A DNA stretch of 64,000 nt from Perkinsus chesapeaki (Eukaryota > Perkinsozoa > Perkinsida > Perkinsidae): NCBI GenBank assembly GCA_013115145.1, contig JAAPAO010000055.1:1-64000 (forward strand), given 5' to 3'. Numbering within the stretch: position 1 is the stretch's first letter; every line of letters begins with the position of its first letter. The notes below the pieces were generated by a model, which saw nothing but the letters and a program-made list of their open reading frames with translations, ran no database searches and was not told where the DNA came from. Of the stretch, positions 20,365 to 45,700 are shown piece after piece. Made by a program: the position numbers and the translations under genes.

Positions 20365-23300
20365 ATGCACCTCACGCCATATCGTCATTACTACCCCGAA
20401 GTGACGCCTCCTCGACCAGAGCCCACCAACACTTCGGCGATAGATGCTCTGCTGGATAAGGCCATTCGTAAGCCGACATCTGCGATGACTGTGGGGGAGG
20501 GACGGGACCAGCAAGAGGAACAAAGGACGAAGGCTGAGGTACTGAGGATGCATGGTAGGACGGCATTCAGCTCGGTAGGGTCTGCTGCTGCGGCTGCTGG
20601 GAGAAGGCAACAACCAAAATATGAAGAAGTATTGCAGGAATGTGGTAATGTCTGGGACGCTGAATTCGGTGATGTCGGCTCAGTTGCGAGTGCGTTTTCC
20701 CAAGCCTGAAGAGCCACCGACGTTCGCTGACGGTCGAGCGATCAGGGTGATCATGGAAGCTTGCGGGGAGCCTTCCTCGGGTGCCTGTGTCACGCCCAAC
20801 ACGGCGCTTCGAACCCCAGCAAGACCGCCGTCGGGTCGAGGAGGCGCATCCGAAACTCACCGTGAGAAAATTAAGTTGCTGAAGTGAGCCCACCGCCCCT
20901 GTTACTCAAAATGACATCGAAATCAGATCGACCCTTCGAGATTGGTCGGCTGGTGCAGCGTCGGCCTCTCGGAGGAGGGAGGCGGCGGAGCGTCTTGCTG
21001 CCGTACTGGCTGGTTCACGGGTCCTAAACCGATTGAAGGGTGGTGCTTTGAAGCACTGGCGAAGCTACGTTCGCGGCCAGGCCTACCTGGAACGAGTTCA
21101 GCTTCGTTTCGCTCGCAAGGGAGATCTAGGGCCGTCGGCAGTTCTCTTGTGGCAGTATCCCGCCTGCATTATCGCTGCCTTTGGCAAGTGGCGACGCTGG
21201 ACCCACTGGGCTCGAATAGATGCCATGCGAGCAGCGAGCGTTCTCCAAGCGGTGGCGCGTAGGAGGAGCCTGCGCGGTGGAATGAGGAGGCTAAGGCTGT
21301 TGAGTAGGGTAATAGCACGGGCGGAGGGGAGGAGACTGGGGCTCCTCAAATCCACTTTAAGAGGCTTCAAGAGCAATCGAGAGCGCGCTATGGCCTACAG
21401 TGAAGTAGGGCGTCGACGGCCTTTAGGGAGGACCTTTAGTAGCTGGATCACTCTGACGGACTTGGCACGGAGAGCTCGCATAGCTTCAGCTGCTTCAGCG
21501 GACATGTTGTTCTTGAAGAGGAGTGTTGGAGGTCAGAGGATACTACTGGCGATCTATCCTCTACTACTGACTCGGCTAACGGCGGCTGTCAGTCAATGGA
21601 GAACCAGCTCGAAGTCGCTGAGTGTTTTGGTGAAGATCGAGAGACTGAGAATGCGGCACGAGGAAAGCATCGGCAAACTTGGTGGAAGGCTCGACGAGCT
21701 GTCGGTGCTGGTGGAGCACGAGAAGAACCGCAACGGTCAGATGGAGGCTTACCTGAAGCATGTTATAGAAGAGACTCGCAAGAAGTTACAGCAGGCTCAG
21801 GGGGAATACGAACAGTTGTTTGAGGAGCATCAGAATTCAGTGGCGAAGCTTAAGGCAGAAAAGCTGGAAATGGAGGAAGCGCGGCGGCGGTGGAGGTCAT
21901 CGGCGGTCTACGTGCTCGGCAGGGGAGCCTCTTCGATCCGGCCACCAGTGGTTGCTGTTCGGGACGTATTTGGTGCTTGGATGGAAATGAAGAGCATCGG
22001 TTGTAGGGCATCTGTCAGGCTTGCGAGGCTTGGAGAGCGTCTCTGGCAGGAGGGGAGGGCGGGCGATATAAGTATGCTTAAGAGAGCTCTGAGGGTGGCA
22101 GCGATGGACAGAAAGCTGTGCGTAGAGCGAATCGCGGAAGGAGCGGATCTGCTGTGGCTGTGCACTTTCCGTTCGAGGCAGATTGCGGCCTTCGACGCCC
22201 TCCGGACTTGCCGTCCATCGCCCACCTCCATCGCGAAGCGTCATGCAGACCGAGTGGAGGCGGCCGTCCTACGAGTTCTCGGCAGGTGGCATCTCAGAAG
22301 CGCCTTGGCACGGTGGCGTACCGTCGCTGCTCGGATGGCAAGGAATGAGATTGCCACGCGGGTGTTGGTTCGAGCCATCAGTCGACTTGTCGTCCGTCAG
22401 CTGATCTCGCTAGTCAGAGAATGTCGAGCCAGACTAGCTGCGGGCCGGAGGGATGCCGAGCTCCGGTTGAGACTGGTCACTAGGCTGGCGGGTGTCCTCC
22501 AACGTATTCACCTCCGCGATGGTTTGTCCCTCTGGAGGGCCTCGACCCGTCACCACGCCTACAGCAGAGCCTCGTTGGACGCATTCCGAAGACAGCGAGC
22601 GATCAGATCTGTGGTGTCTTTGACAGGCAACAACCAATCACGGCGGGTCTACTGGAGTATCCTGTTCGAGGCCTGTAGACTATCTCGAGAAGAACGACAA
22701 ACCCGAATCAGTAGATCGATCGAAACCAGGCAGAAGTCGTTACTACGCCTGGTATTGGCGGCATGGTCCTCACTCCACCGTCAAGCCCGAGCTACTCAGC
22801 TTCTGGCGGCGGTAGTATCTCGTTTAGCTGGAGACAGACTGCAGGTGGCCCTGGCCATGATGGTCCGGCGGCGATGGTCCTTTTTGGTCGGCCGGCTGTC
22901 GCTTCTGGTTCTTGCTGGAAGGCTTCAATTCGTCCTGCGTCGGAGCCTCCTCGGCTACTTGAGTCGATGGCGGTCTGTGGTGCATCAGGAGCGGCATTAC
23001 CATCTTGTCCGACGAGTCATGTCAAATTCTCGGAGGACCAGACTAAAGCGAACGGCGCTATGTCGGCTGCGAGCATTTGCGAGGTTCTGCCGACTTCTTT
23101 CGACCCTCGCTGCGGTGCTGTCACGCGTCGTGGTGCGCTCTGGGTTGTCGAGGCTCCGCAAACAAGTGATGAAGTGTCGAACGGCAAGGTTCCTATCCAG
23201 CACGGTGCAGCAAGTAGCTCGCAAAAACAGAATGCAGCAAACGGCTCTGGATTTCGTCGCGCGTCTGAGTGATGAGGCTGGCCGGGAGCGGGTGAAGGTT

Positions 23301-24802
23301 TCGTTCCTGGCGTGGCGCGGGTATATCGAACATATAAAGATGAAGCTGGCCTCGGGTATCAACCGCATCGCCTGGAATCACCACCGTGCTGTGCGGCAAG
23401 CCTGGATGGAGTGGATAGGCTTCGTCGGTACGCAGCTGAGGAGCCAGTCGGTTTGGGCGGCCACCAGGCAAAAGCGAGAGTTCGCCCTCTCGATGGGGCT
23501 TGTGGTGCTGGCCAAGATACTCGAGCGCCTGAGGTAATATCGTTTCCTCGTAGAGTTGAAGAGGATCTCCTGCTCAGAGCCAAACTGTACGGTATCGGCT
23601 TTGCTGCTATTGCTGCTTACTCTTCTCGACTTCGAGGAAGGGAGGACGCCAAGCACCTTTGGCAGGGAGAGCTGCAGGCTGCACAGGAGGTACGACTACT
23701 GTGTGACCCTTGGCCACTATCGGGGAGACCAAATGCCGGTAGATTTGTCGCTTCGGTGCTTTCCATTATATACCAGTTCACTTTGCTGTGTGGGGAATAT
23801 CTCGCGCTGAAGCATGAGAAAGGTTATGCATGTCATTTTTCAGGAGGTACGATATGCCGAAGATCGAACAAGGGAATACGCCCAAAAGCTGCAACGAGCT
23901 CACGAGGAGATCCGCGAAGTCCAGCTGAGCTCCCAAGGGCATCTTAGGTCGATTAAAGACTGGGAGCAACGTCTGAAACAACAGGAGGTGTCGCACTCTG
24001 AAGAATTGGCTACCATGAGACAATCACTCGCGGCGGTGCAACACACTCTTAAGAACGAGAGAGATGCCAACGTGCAGCTGCGCCTCGAAGCAGGTCAATC
24101 CGAGGCTCGAATTGAGGTACCTAACTGCACGTGTTAAAAGGCAGCGTGCTTTCCGAAGGCGCTGGCTCGGGACGTCGAGAGGGAGAGCAGAGATCGGATG
24201 GTGCTGGCTGGCGAGGTTACAAGGCTGCGCTCGAGCGAGGTGGACATGCTATCGGCTAAGCGCGAAATAGAGGCCATAGAGGCCGGCAAGCGAGAGGCCG
24301 ACGAGCGGGCTCGACATTATGAGGAGGAAATCAAACAGTGTGAAATGCAAGTGCACTCCGGTAACTGTCGATTAGCAGGTTACGCGATACCTTATCTGAT
24401 TGGAAGCTGAAGGCCGAGACACAGAAGGAGGATGGTCATCACATTCGAAAGCTCCATGAGAGGCATAGTTTCTATAAACAGAAATGCACCCTCCAAGAGC
24501 ACCAGGTAAATGCCAGCTCCGGCTCGCGAGTGAGTCATCCGCAGATAAGTGGCCTACGGAGCCGACTGGATAACGTCGAAGCCGAGCTACGTGAAAGCCA
24601 TCGAGCCCTTATCGAATGGCAGCAACATTCTGTCGACATGTTAAACCTCGGTCCGCCGCATCAACCTGGAGGAGGCATGCAAACCACGGCATCTCTACCA
24701 AACTTCACAGCCAGCAGCCCTGGAGGGCTCTCGACGACGACGGCCCTTGCCAGCCTGGCGGAGGCTATTGAACGCGTAAGCTACAGGAGAGTGGAGGGTT
24801 GA
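20365..24802 (+). CDS. Large Sfi1-like / centrosomal coiled-coil protein, multi-exon
   Basis: Main exon about 20937-23537, with more exons on both sides. The central 860 residues are Arg/Leu/Trp-rich helices with spaced aromatic anchors (LKGGALKHWRSYV, IIAAFGKWRRWTHW, LLGYLSRWRSV, VSFLAWRGYI), the pattern of Sfi1 repeats that bind centrin at centrosomes or basal bodies. Near 21630-21880 and again in the last exons (23845-24790) there are coiled coils (e.g. REVRYAEDRTREYAQKLQ, LRSRLDNVEAELRESHRALI). The 20365 exon encodes a low-complexity leader, and its join to the frame at about 20700 is not resolved. Later joins are clear: KLLK|STLRDW, LER|LRAKLY, AAQE|EVRYAE and ARIE|AACFPK, the last over a 24 nt intron. 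A donor-like GTAAGC after IERV leaves the true C-terminus open. Centrin-scaffold function is inferred from repeat style only. Confidence 0.72.
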
Positions 24803-25024
24803 GCAGTTGTCTTGAAGGTATCCCTCGGCGATGCTCGTCCATCACCCAAGCCGAGGCCGATGCCGAAACGATTTGCACGGTCGATGCGGGGAAGAGGCAT
24901 GTAACAGTTTCCATGATACTTTCAATTAAAACACGGCGTTGTATTCATTGACTAAATGCACAACACTGAGGAATCCTGAAAAATCTGTAAAAAATGGACT
25001 TCACTGTTCCCTCATGAAAACCGC

Positions 25025-25804
25025 TTAAAGATCGTCCTCCTCCTCAACCTCCACAATATCGGGATCGACCTGAAATGACACTTCCATCCAGATTAACTCG
25101 AGACAGGCCTACGTTCTTGTTATGCTCCGGCTCGGTGGAATCATCATCAAACAACGGATCATTATCGTCTTCATCCTCCTCATCCTCTACAACGCTCCCA
25201 CCAACGCCTTTACCGTTAATAGCGATGAGCTCAACATCAAAGACAAGTGTGGCATTTCCCGGGATCTTCTCGCCGGATCCGAAAGATCCGTACCTGACAA
25301 GGCCCAGTTGCACGGTGTAGAGGCCAGCCGAACCTCACCCTAGATTGGAGGGGATGGTCAAACGTCTGAGCTCGCCGGGGCACATGCCGATGATGCCCAA
25401 GTCCCAGCCTTTAATGACCTAAATGGACTCTCAGTGGCATCTCTTAATCGATGCTTGGCCTACCATTCCCTGGCCTAAAGTCAGCTTGAAGGGCTCCTTC
25501 CGATCGCGGCTGCTGTCGAACTTGTGAGCGGTAGATCTCAGCCATCCAGTGTAGTGAACTGACACCTCATCCCCTGTCCCAGCGGGCTTATCACATGGGG
25601 TTTCCGGACGGCGCCTGAATTGGGGAGCTGGACAGACAAGGCGAGGGAAGGGCCTCCTTACTTGACGCCGATGCGAAGACTGGCATCTGGATCCAGATCA
25701 GGGCGGGGCTTTGGCGCCACATCCCCCTGCTGCTGCTCCTCCTCCTCACAGAAAGCGAGAAGGGCCAATGAGAAGACGGCAATAATGCCACGAAGGATGA
25801 ACAT
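25025..25804 (-). CDS. ER-type FKBP peptidyl-prolyl isomerase with acidic tail (FKBP2-like)
   Basis: A signal peptide ([18 protein letters not shown]) is followed by an acidic Gln-rich linker and one FKBP domain built from four exons: [79 protein letters not shown]. The VHYTG, FDSS, VIKGWD and YG motifs line the FK506/proline pocket. The tail is strongly acidic; the best splice gives an end of EVEEEDDL. FKBPs catalyse proline cis-trans isomerisation, and the signal peptide places this one in the secretory pathway, where FKBP2-type proteins assist folding. EDDL could act as a divergent KDEL-type retention signal (inference). Convergent with the Sfi1-like gene and downstream of RPT4 on the same strand. 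Confidence 0.88.
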
Positions 25805-26046
25805 GATTAAACGTTCGGAAAACTGAGACTCTCCGCAGTCAGCGACGGCGCTGTTATTAATCAACTGGAACAGTGCCGTGCGCATGCGTGCAAAACCATG
25901 CGTGCAAATTCGCGCGCGCGTCATCAAACTCGAGATCTCTTTTTGTTGAAACGCATCTTAACCAGTCGGATAGATCCGTCACCGTCACAACACGCAAGAG
26001 CCGCTGGCAGCGACAGTGTCGGACGCCATCATCATCATTTCGGTGT

Positions 26047-27731
<1,685 letters not shown>

Positions 27732-28685
27732 ACTGTTAACAAAGTCGCCACTGAAATATACTAATCGAGGTCGAATTGAAGCACTAGGAACTCGAGAAAG
27801 CAGTTGATGACAGCAAGCCGGGGCGGAGTCCAGCAGTAGGAAGGCAAATGGTAACATCATATAATACCGGATGAATACGTGGAGGAATTAGCTGCCGTTA
27901 AAGTAAGGCAGGAGATCAGGCAATTGGGCGGCCTCTGAGGGCTTGGAATCAACCTAATTTAGTATCTTCCATGTTGACCTTAAGATACTCCCTTACTTCA
28001 GAGGTTTTTAATTTAAGGTGAGCTACGGTCGTGGAAGCTGCGGTCTCTAAAGTGAGCCAAGTAGATCGGTCGCACTTCTTTCCGCTGACGCGAGCCACTG
28101 CCAAGAACTATTTCAGATTTGCCGCTTTGAATTAATACCATATTTCCCCCGAATTCCCTCCGTTATAGGCGTGTCGGCGAGGATCTTTGCATGCTGGGCG
28201 ACGGGAGAAGCGGGCGCCATTAGTATATGACGCTTAGCTACTAGGTAGGAGAGAATATCTAAGGTCGATGCGAGACAAATGAAACGGTAAGATACTCTCT
28301 TCGAAACTTCCCCTGTGTGGACAACAACATCCTATCGAGCCTTCAGTTTCCATCGGACGGCATGATCGGCGAACGCGTAATTACTTGGCGCGCAAGAATT
28401 TCGGATCAATCTCCGCCGTGAAGGCCAATCAGAATCGCGGCAGACGACCACCACTGGAAAAGTGCGTTTGTTGCCCTTCAGAGGTTTATTAGCGTGGATC
28501 TATTCAGAGCAATCGGGGTTAGGATCCAAACTATACTCACCTTGAGATTCTTCAGAGGTCGATTAATGACCCTTCCCAATTTTATCAACTATTCCATTCT
28601 TTATTCGTCCATCAAATTCCAGAGGCAATTGTGAGGTTCAGATGGCTGGTGAATCATTCGGGCATGGCAGTGGTTTATCGTATAA
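27732..28685. other. Intergenic region between divergent RPT4 and ATG8
   Basis: No clear gene. TTCAGAGGT recurs three times (about 28010, 28470 and 28552) in AT-rich settings, which may be a small dispersed repeat or chance. Both promoters should lie here. An upstream non-coding or short coding exon of ATG8 cannot be excluded. Confidence 0.5.
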
Positions 28686-29476
28686 ATGCCAGCAACTCCT
28701 ATGCAGGACGCGATCCCCTTCGATCGCCGATTGGCTGAAGCAAGACGTATCCTACAGAAGTATGCTGACCTCTGTGGAGTATCTTTGCGCACTATAAAGA
28801 TTTTGTCAGGTATCCCGACAGAGTCCCGGTGATCGTTGAAAGGGCGGAGCGTTGTGATCTGCCAGAGATTGAGAAAAAGAAGTTCCTCGTGCCCGGCACG
28901 ATGCTCTGTGGCGAATTCAAGTAACCCGGTACCCACTTTGACCATCCTCCTCGGATACCTGCCAAACTTCGGGAGTCTTCGGCGCACCTAGAGCTCAGTT
29001 CATCACTCCCATATCGTGAATACGTCGTAAAGTATTGGTAAAGGAGGAACACGATAAGGACTATGGAAAAGTGTTTCGCCGAACGCTGTAATGTGAAGAA
29101 GCACAACTTCACCGTTTTGGCGAATTTCTTGGCATTAGGCAATCGTGTGCATTCATTTCAACACTGGAAATGATGCTATGGGAGTTTCACTGTACAGCTG
29201 CCTCCGATCATCAGATACATCGTTCACAAGCATATCACTCAAGCTGCTGAGAACAATCTTGCATCGGGCCAGGGGGGGTCTCAGGGCATCTCCGCAGAGC
29301 AGACCATATATCTCTTCGTGAAGAAGAAGACTCCGAGGACAGGTAGAGCTGGCTGTGGCCATCTAGAGGGTATCTTATGGTCAGGGTCTATGATGTCGGA
29401 GCTGTACGATGCTCATAAGGACGATGATGGATTCCTTTATCTGACTTACTCTGCGGAGAACACGCTTGGGAATTGA
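28686..29476 (+). CDS. ATG8: Autophagy ubiquitin-like protein Atg8 (LC3/GABARAP family)
   Basis: Four exons: 28686-28759, 28810-28920, 29215-29342 and 29385-29476, total 134 aa. The protein reads [56 protein letters not shown], then [40 protein letters not shown] and NTLGN. The penultimate Gly is the residue exposed by Atg4 and joined to phosphatidylethanolamine; one Asn follows it, so processing is needed. In alveolates Atg8 also serves the apicoplast or related plastid in some lineages. Compared with yeast Atg8 there is an insertion of about 10 Gly/Ser/Asn-rich residues after [10 protein letters not shown]. The first ATG lies a few bases after a TATAA string. Confidence 0.93.
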
Positions 29477-29648
29477 TGGTTCTGATTTTACCTTGATAGA
29501 TATCTGGAATGATGTTATTTATTGCACGCTGTCACTTTGGTTCTGGTAATAGTAGTTGCGGAGGAGGAGGCTGTGTGGTGAACTGTAGAAGATACTTGAT
29601 ATTATTGTTAACATTTTTATATGAAGACCATGAATTTCTGAGGGAGGC
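29477..29648. other. Short spacer after ATG8
   Basis: 172 bp of 3' flank of ATG8 between it and the small minus-strand frame that ends at 29649. Nothing recognised. Confidence 0.4.
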
Positions 29649-29900
29649 TTACGTCGACGACATGCCCTGTTGTAACACTTTACCCCTTGTTATAAGGAGT
29701 AAGCTTGGTGTAGTGGATAGAGGCGTCGTCTGTCTCTCTAGCGGCCCCGGTTCAATTCCTGCATGTGGTACATAATTGCGGCAGGCGTTACCGACACTCA
29801 TCAAGAGCTCCTTAAGGCTGTCGTCAGCTGCCTCCCATTTATTGTCATACCATCTTTTGTAACACTTATCATCAGCTTTGAGTTGTAGTAACGAAATCAT
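29649..29900 (-). CDS. Small hypothetical protein, possibly spliced
   Basis: ATG at 29900 opens a protein-like helical stretch (LKADDKCYKRWYDNKWEAAD, then DSLKELLMSVGNACRNY). The remainder up to the stop at 29649 is less protein-like and overlaps a tRNA-like element on the other strand. A GTACCA donor after NACRNY and an ACAACAG acceptor would remove that element. Unknown family. It is divergent from the next plus-strand gene, with about 70 bp between starts. Confidence 0.4.
   Translation of the reverse strand: MISLLQLKADDKCYKRWYDNKWEAADDSLKELLMSVGNACRNYVPHAGIEPGPLERQTTPLSTTPSLLLITRGKVLQQGMSST
29699..29775 (+). repeat. tRNA-like relic with A and B boxes at tRNA spacing
   Basis: Box A TGGTGTAGTGG (29706-29716) and box B GGTTCAATTCC (29749-29759) start 43 nt apart, as in a real tRNA. 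The predicted acceptor strand GTAAGCT has no partner and the T-stem is weak, so it is a relic. It overlaps the probable intron of the minus-strand frame 29649-29900, in antisense. It also begins GTAAGCT and is followed by GCGGCAG at 29777-29783, so it could itself be a plus-strand intron. Confidence 0.55.
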
Positions 29901-29969
29901 TACTTAAAAGCAACATCTGTCGAGTACCGAGAAGGATGGATCCCGTCTAGGTTGTTTCGGCCGCTTTCC

Positions 29970-30537
29970 ATGATCGGCCCACGGCTAGTTTTGGCAACTC
30001 GAACGCTGAGCTTGTCTGGTATGCTGCGCGGCAGAGCACATGTAGTTGGGCTCTCTGGACGTATCTGGCGTACTGGAAAAAATAGATTCAGGTTGTCGCG
30101 GCGACCTCTAGTCGATCGTTTTCGTCGTGGTGGCATAAGTGGGTTGACGGCACCAATCCTGAGGACTGGACGCGGAAAGCTACGGCAAATTTTTTGCGGT
30201 CTCAGAAGGTTAAACGGGTGCCCCCAAGGTGAGCTAATTTGTATCTTTCAGATTGATCCTTACATCCTGGAGCAGGCGGATCTCGAGAACTGGCGGCGCT
30301 GGTAGGGTGATGGATTGTAGACGGCGGATGGGTCCGGCGAGCAGGTTCATGACAGAGGTGCAGTATTTTGCCGGCGACCGGGAGGCCGTACCGTTGAAAG
30401 AGCGAATAGAGAAAGCACGCGAGTTGGCGGCATCAAAGCATCAGGTAGCAAATGGTGGCGCGTGGAGCGGCGAGCTCGAGGCGGGTCAGGCAAAGCTGGA
30501 CAAGCTTCGACGGCACTATCCACTAGAGCAAGAGTGA
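29970..30537 (+). CDS. Hypothetical protein, possibly mitochondrial, spliced
   Basis: ATG at 29970 starts a short basic, Ser/Arg/Leu-rich leader (MIGPRLVLATRTLSLSG) like a mitochondrial presequence. Downstream exons include SSWWHKWVDGTNPEDWTRKA, then IDPYILEQADLENWRR, and a C-terminal helical part (VQYFAGDREAVPLKERIEKA) ending KLRRHYPLEQE. An intron with acceptor ATCTTTCAG precedes the second piece. The first junction is not resolved. No family recognised. The Trp-rich short protein with a presequence could be a small subunit of a mitochondrial complex (weak inference). Confidence 0.45.
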
Positions 30538-31010
30538 TGCCATGCTTTACTGCTGCGGAGGTGATGGTTTCTGTGAAGTACAGGGGTTGGGTTGCTGTAG
30601 TTTATGGGCGAAGTGCTTCGCCCAGGGAGAGGAGACAGAGGGCTTCGCCACCGCCTTGCCATGGAGCTGTCTTATGTATCCTAGGAAGAAGAACTAGTCT
30701 TATATAATAAAAGATACTAACAACTCGATGAGCGTGAACTAGTAAACACTTGAGGCTCGCTACGTGGTTGCATGGTTGCTGGAGTGAGACGGTACGCGCC
30801 AGGAGACCATCCGCCCGCCGTTCGGCGAATGGAGCTCCTCTGCCTGGAGGGAGTTCGGCAAAAGGGGATATCGCCCGTGGTGATTGCTTTCGCATTCTAG
30901 CTTTCCATTCAAATAGGCCATTCCAGGGGCAAGGCGGCAGACGTTCACCCGGGATCCAGGGAGGTACCGTACTTTATGGTTCAAATGTCGAGTTCAGTTG
31001 GTTTCATCTC
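30538..31010. other. Spacer before AROM
   Basis: No supported gene. It contains the 5' flank of AROM. Frames present lack consistent protein composition. Confidence 0.45.
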
Positions 31011-42555
<11,545 letters not shown>

Positions 42556-42639
42556 TTTTATTGACTTTTATTCGCCGAATGATGTTTACTCTCTCTCTTT
42601 AGCCTTTCATCGGCTCCCATTGTATCATCGGAGTTGTGT

Positions 42640-42730
42640 AGTTAATTATTACCAGAATAGTTGTCCTCGCCGGGGATCGAACCTGCGCGATGTAAAAAGC
42701 GCGCGCCCTGCTGATTTTTCCATTTCCTCT
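42640..42730 (-). repeat. tRNA-like relic in the 5' region of PGAP1
   Basis: On the minus strand box B GGTTCGATCCC (42673-42683) follows a GCGCG...CGCGC anticodon-arm-like hairpin with a loop containing TTTTTAC, like a decayed tRNA-Lys. It sits just upstream of CCCTTTCAG (ends 42779), a likely acceptor before the PGAP1 start, so it is probably within a 5' UTR intron. Confidence 0.5.
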
Positions 42731-42785
42731 TGTCACCAACCGTGCTTTCGATGGCGCGATGTTACTATGCCCTTTCAGTCTTAGT

Positions 42786-45700
42786 ATGTTGCCATTAAGT
42801 GTCGAGGCCGGACACGAGGATGGCATTGTTTTACCGAACTTCTCATATGGAGATGACTACCGGCCCCCTCAGCCTTCCACCCAGCAACACAGAAGAAGGC
42901 TTGGACTTGGTCGCCCGACACTGGAACGCTACACCACACTAGCCTCTAAAATTGTACTATTTCTCGGGTGCATAGTGGCGGCCCTGTCCGTTTTAATGGT
43001 CGTGGTATCACCTATAGGGCTGGGTAAGGAGGTCAATTGCACCAGGTCACATGAGATGCGGGGCGATAGATATGCGTGGACTGGGTTGACTAGTAGTGAC
43101 GAGGATTTTGTAAGCCGTTATTCTGGCAGTGAATTCAAGTATGGTATTAAGCAGTTCGGTAGAGTAGATCCCGTGACGGGTAGTATAGAGTATAGAAATG
43201 TGACCGGTATATTATCAGAAATTGAAGCTACAAATGAGAGCACACAAGTGTTGTTATTATTGCATGGTAACAGGGGCACTTACGGCAACTTTGATGAGCT
43301 GGCAGCTACACTTTATCGGGATTGGTCCGCGGAAGACGGTCTCCAGCGGACTATGGTATTGGCTCTCGATTTTTACGAGGAGCCCAATGCCTTCCATCCG
43401 TCGGTCGTCGAGGCTCAGGCGGACTTTGCTCGTGGTGTAATGGCCGGCGTTTGCACTAGGGGTATCTCCTGTGCCATTGTGGGTCATAGTATGGGCGGAG
43501 TTGTGGCCTCTATAGCGATCTCTAAGTCCAGTAAGGATATTGTGGCCAACGTGGTAGCGTTGGTGACGGTGTCGGCACCATTGAAAACCCATCCGGCTAT
43601 GTTGGACTTTGGTTGGCAGCGAGTTTATGACGAAGTTCGAAGAGGGCTTGAGATGGTCCCCGTAGTGAGCATGACTGGTGGGGCAGCAGACTGGCAAGTT
43701 CCTATGGAGGACACTAAAGTTGATGGCCTTCCTCGGTTCCGATGGGCCCTGATGCCAGCGAGTGAGGGGGTGTATTCCCAAGGAGACCACATTGCAGTTA
43801 TGTATTCTTATGAAGTACTCACCTATCAAGTAGTCCCAGCGATCGCTCGAGCGTTTAAATGGGACAAGGAGGAGGCCGTGATCGGTAGTAATGAGGATTT
43901 GGCCCAGTGGGTGACCAGTGTGGATCGGCCAGCACGGCGGATGGCCTTCGATGAGAAGTTGGATATGCCCGGAGACATGGTAGTACAGGTGAAGCCAGTG
44001 GGAATGGGTAGCATCAGACAGATGTGGAATAGATATTTGGTGATAAATGCAGCTGAGAAAGGCGGAGCGGTGTTGGCGCTTCGCCGGGAAGCTCGCCACG
44101 GTAACTGTCCGGAAGTTAAATCCCTCGATTTCGACACCCGGGAGTTTCCTATGGTCCCAGCTCCCGAGCTATGCGAACATTGCTTCAAGCCGGCGAACCA
44201 GTCTGCTGTGATTTCGCTGTCGGGTCGGATTCTGCGCCTTACGAAGGTGCGAATTCGCGGTGCTATGTGGTGCATGTCGCCGCCTCTGGGGCCCGAGGTT
44301 GGGGCTGTGTTGGTTCCGCCGGGCCCCGGCTTCCAAGTAGGTCTAGCTCACCCCGGTGTAATGAAGTTGAAAGCAAGTAGTCCTTATAAGCAGTACGAGA
44401 TGAAGGTTAGAACGCAGAATGGCGGCATGCACTTTGCTTGTTTATCGAGCGATCTGAGCATCAGTGGTGACGAGAATGCCATCCTGTCCGCTGCGGAGTC
44501 GTCGATTACCTCCGGTTACTCTTTGGTGATGGCTCCCTCAGTCTTGAAGGGAGACGGTCAAAGACGACGAGGGTCGACTGGTTATGACACACTAGTGGTC
44601 ATATCGGCTTCTAATAGAGTAGGCAACATTACTGTTGATTATAGTAAAGCCCGCGTGCCCACACTTATGCGGATGTTACTTACTAGCTGGCCCTATCTAT
44701 TGGGGTCATTGCAGGTCCTGCTGGCCCTGCAGGTCCTGTTTTCCGCCACTGCTACCCCTTCCAGAGCTACTTCAACTATTTCCCCAGTCGCAGTGGTATC
44801 ATATTTCCTTTTATCTACACTATTTATACCATTATTATTATCTACAAGTACTTTATCTCTGGTACTTATGTCATTATATGCATTAGTTCTCCATGCAGGA
44901 GCATACGGGTGCCTAGGCCTAATCAGCAGCCGGGGGCCCAACCAGAGGAAGAGCCGTTACTCTGTGGAGGATGGCGACATCCCTCTGGAGCAGTTCTCGT
45001 ATTCACCAGCTCCTTCTAAGCGTTCGTTCGTACATTACCTTGCATTGTCATCTTCTTTCGTCCTCTATCTCGTGCTGTTTCTACTATGTCCGGGCATATT
45101 CGGTCACCTGGCTGCATTGGTCATAGGCTTCTGGTCTATGAGGCATAGCCCTTGTGAAGGAGCTCGACTAGCGGTGCTTGTATTGCTGCAGTCGTTTGCC
45201 ATCAACTCCCTTCAATTCCTTTATACTGTCACTGCATTCCTGTCTAAGTTCCTGGCTGACAGGCCACACTCCATGGTAGGAGTCAGCCCTCTTGCCCCGG
45301 GGATTCCAGACGGCTGGGCTCTACTGGACGGGGCCGCTACAGCGGTGATGCCTATGGCTCTCGCTCTATGCCTTCTTGGTATTAGTAGCAGTAAAAGTGC
45401 CATGGGCAGTGTTGTCACTAGAGCGTCTATGATAATGGCTAGGGGCTGCCCGAGTCGGCTACCTATGGTTCTCATCATCACGGCGATAGCAGTGTCTTCA
45501 GCTGTCGGCTCTGGCTACTGGGATCTTCCTCTCTATTTCATGACAATAGCGTCTCAGTGGTAATAACGCTATAGCGCTTTCAGTGATGCTTATTTTTCCC
45601 TTTTAGTCTGGTAATGGCGTACCTTTTGCTTCTGCTGGTCGGGGCGGCCAGGCCTCATAGTCAGGAGCTGTTCGAGGCCGTCCCTGCGATGTCGAGTAAT

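Noticed and set aside
21098-23656. Long antisense frames opposite the Sfi1-like gene
   Set aside because: They are Arg/Ser-rich mirror frames caused by the GC-rich codons of the sense gene, and lack motifs and start context.
43257-44275. 280 aa and 149 aa minus-strand frames inside PGAP1
   Set aside because: Antisense shadows of a well-supported hydrolase gene, with His/Ser-rich non-protein-like composition.
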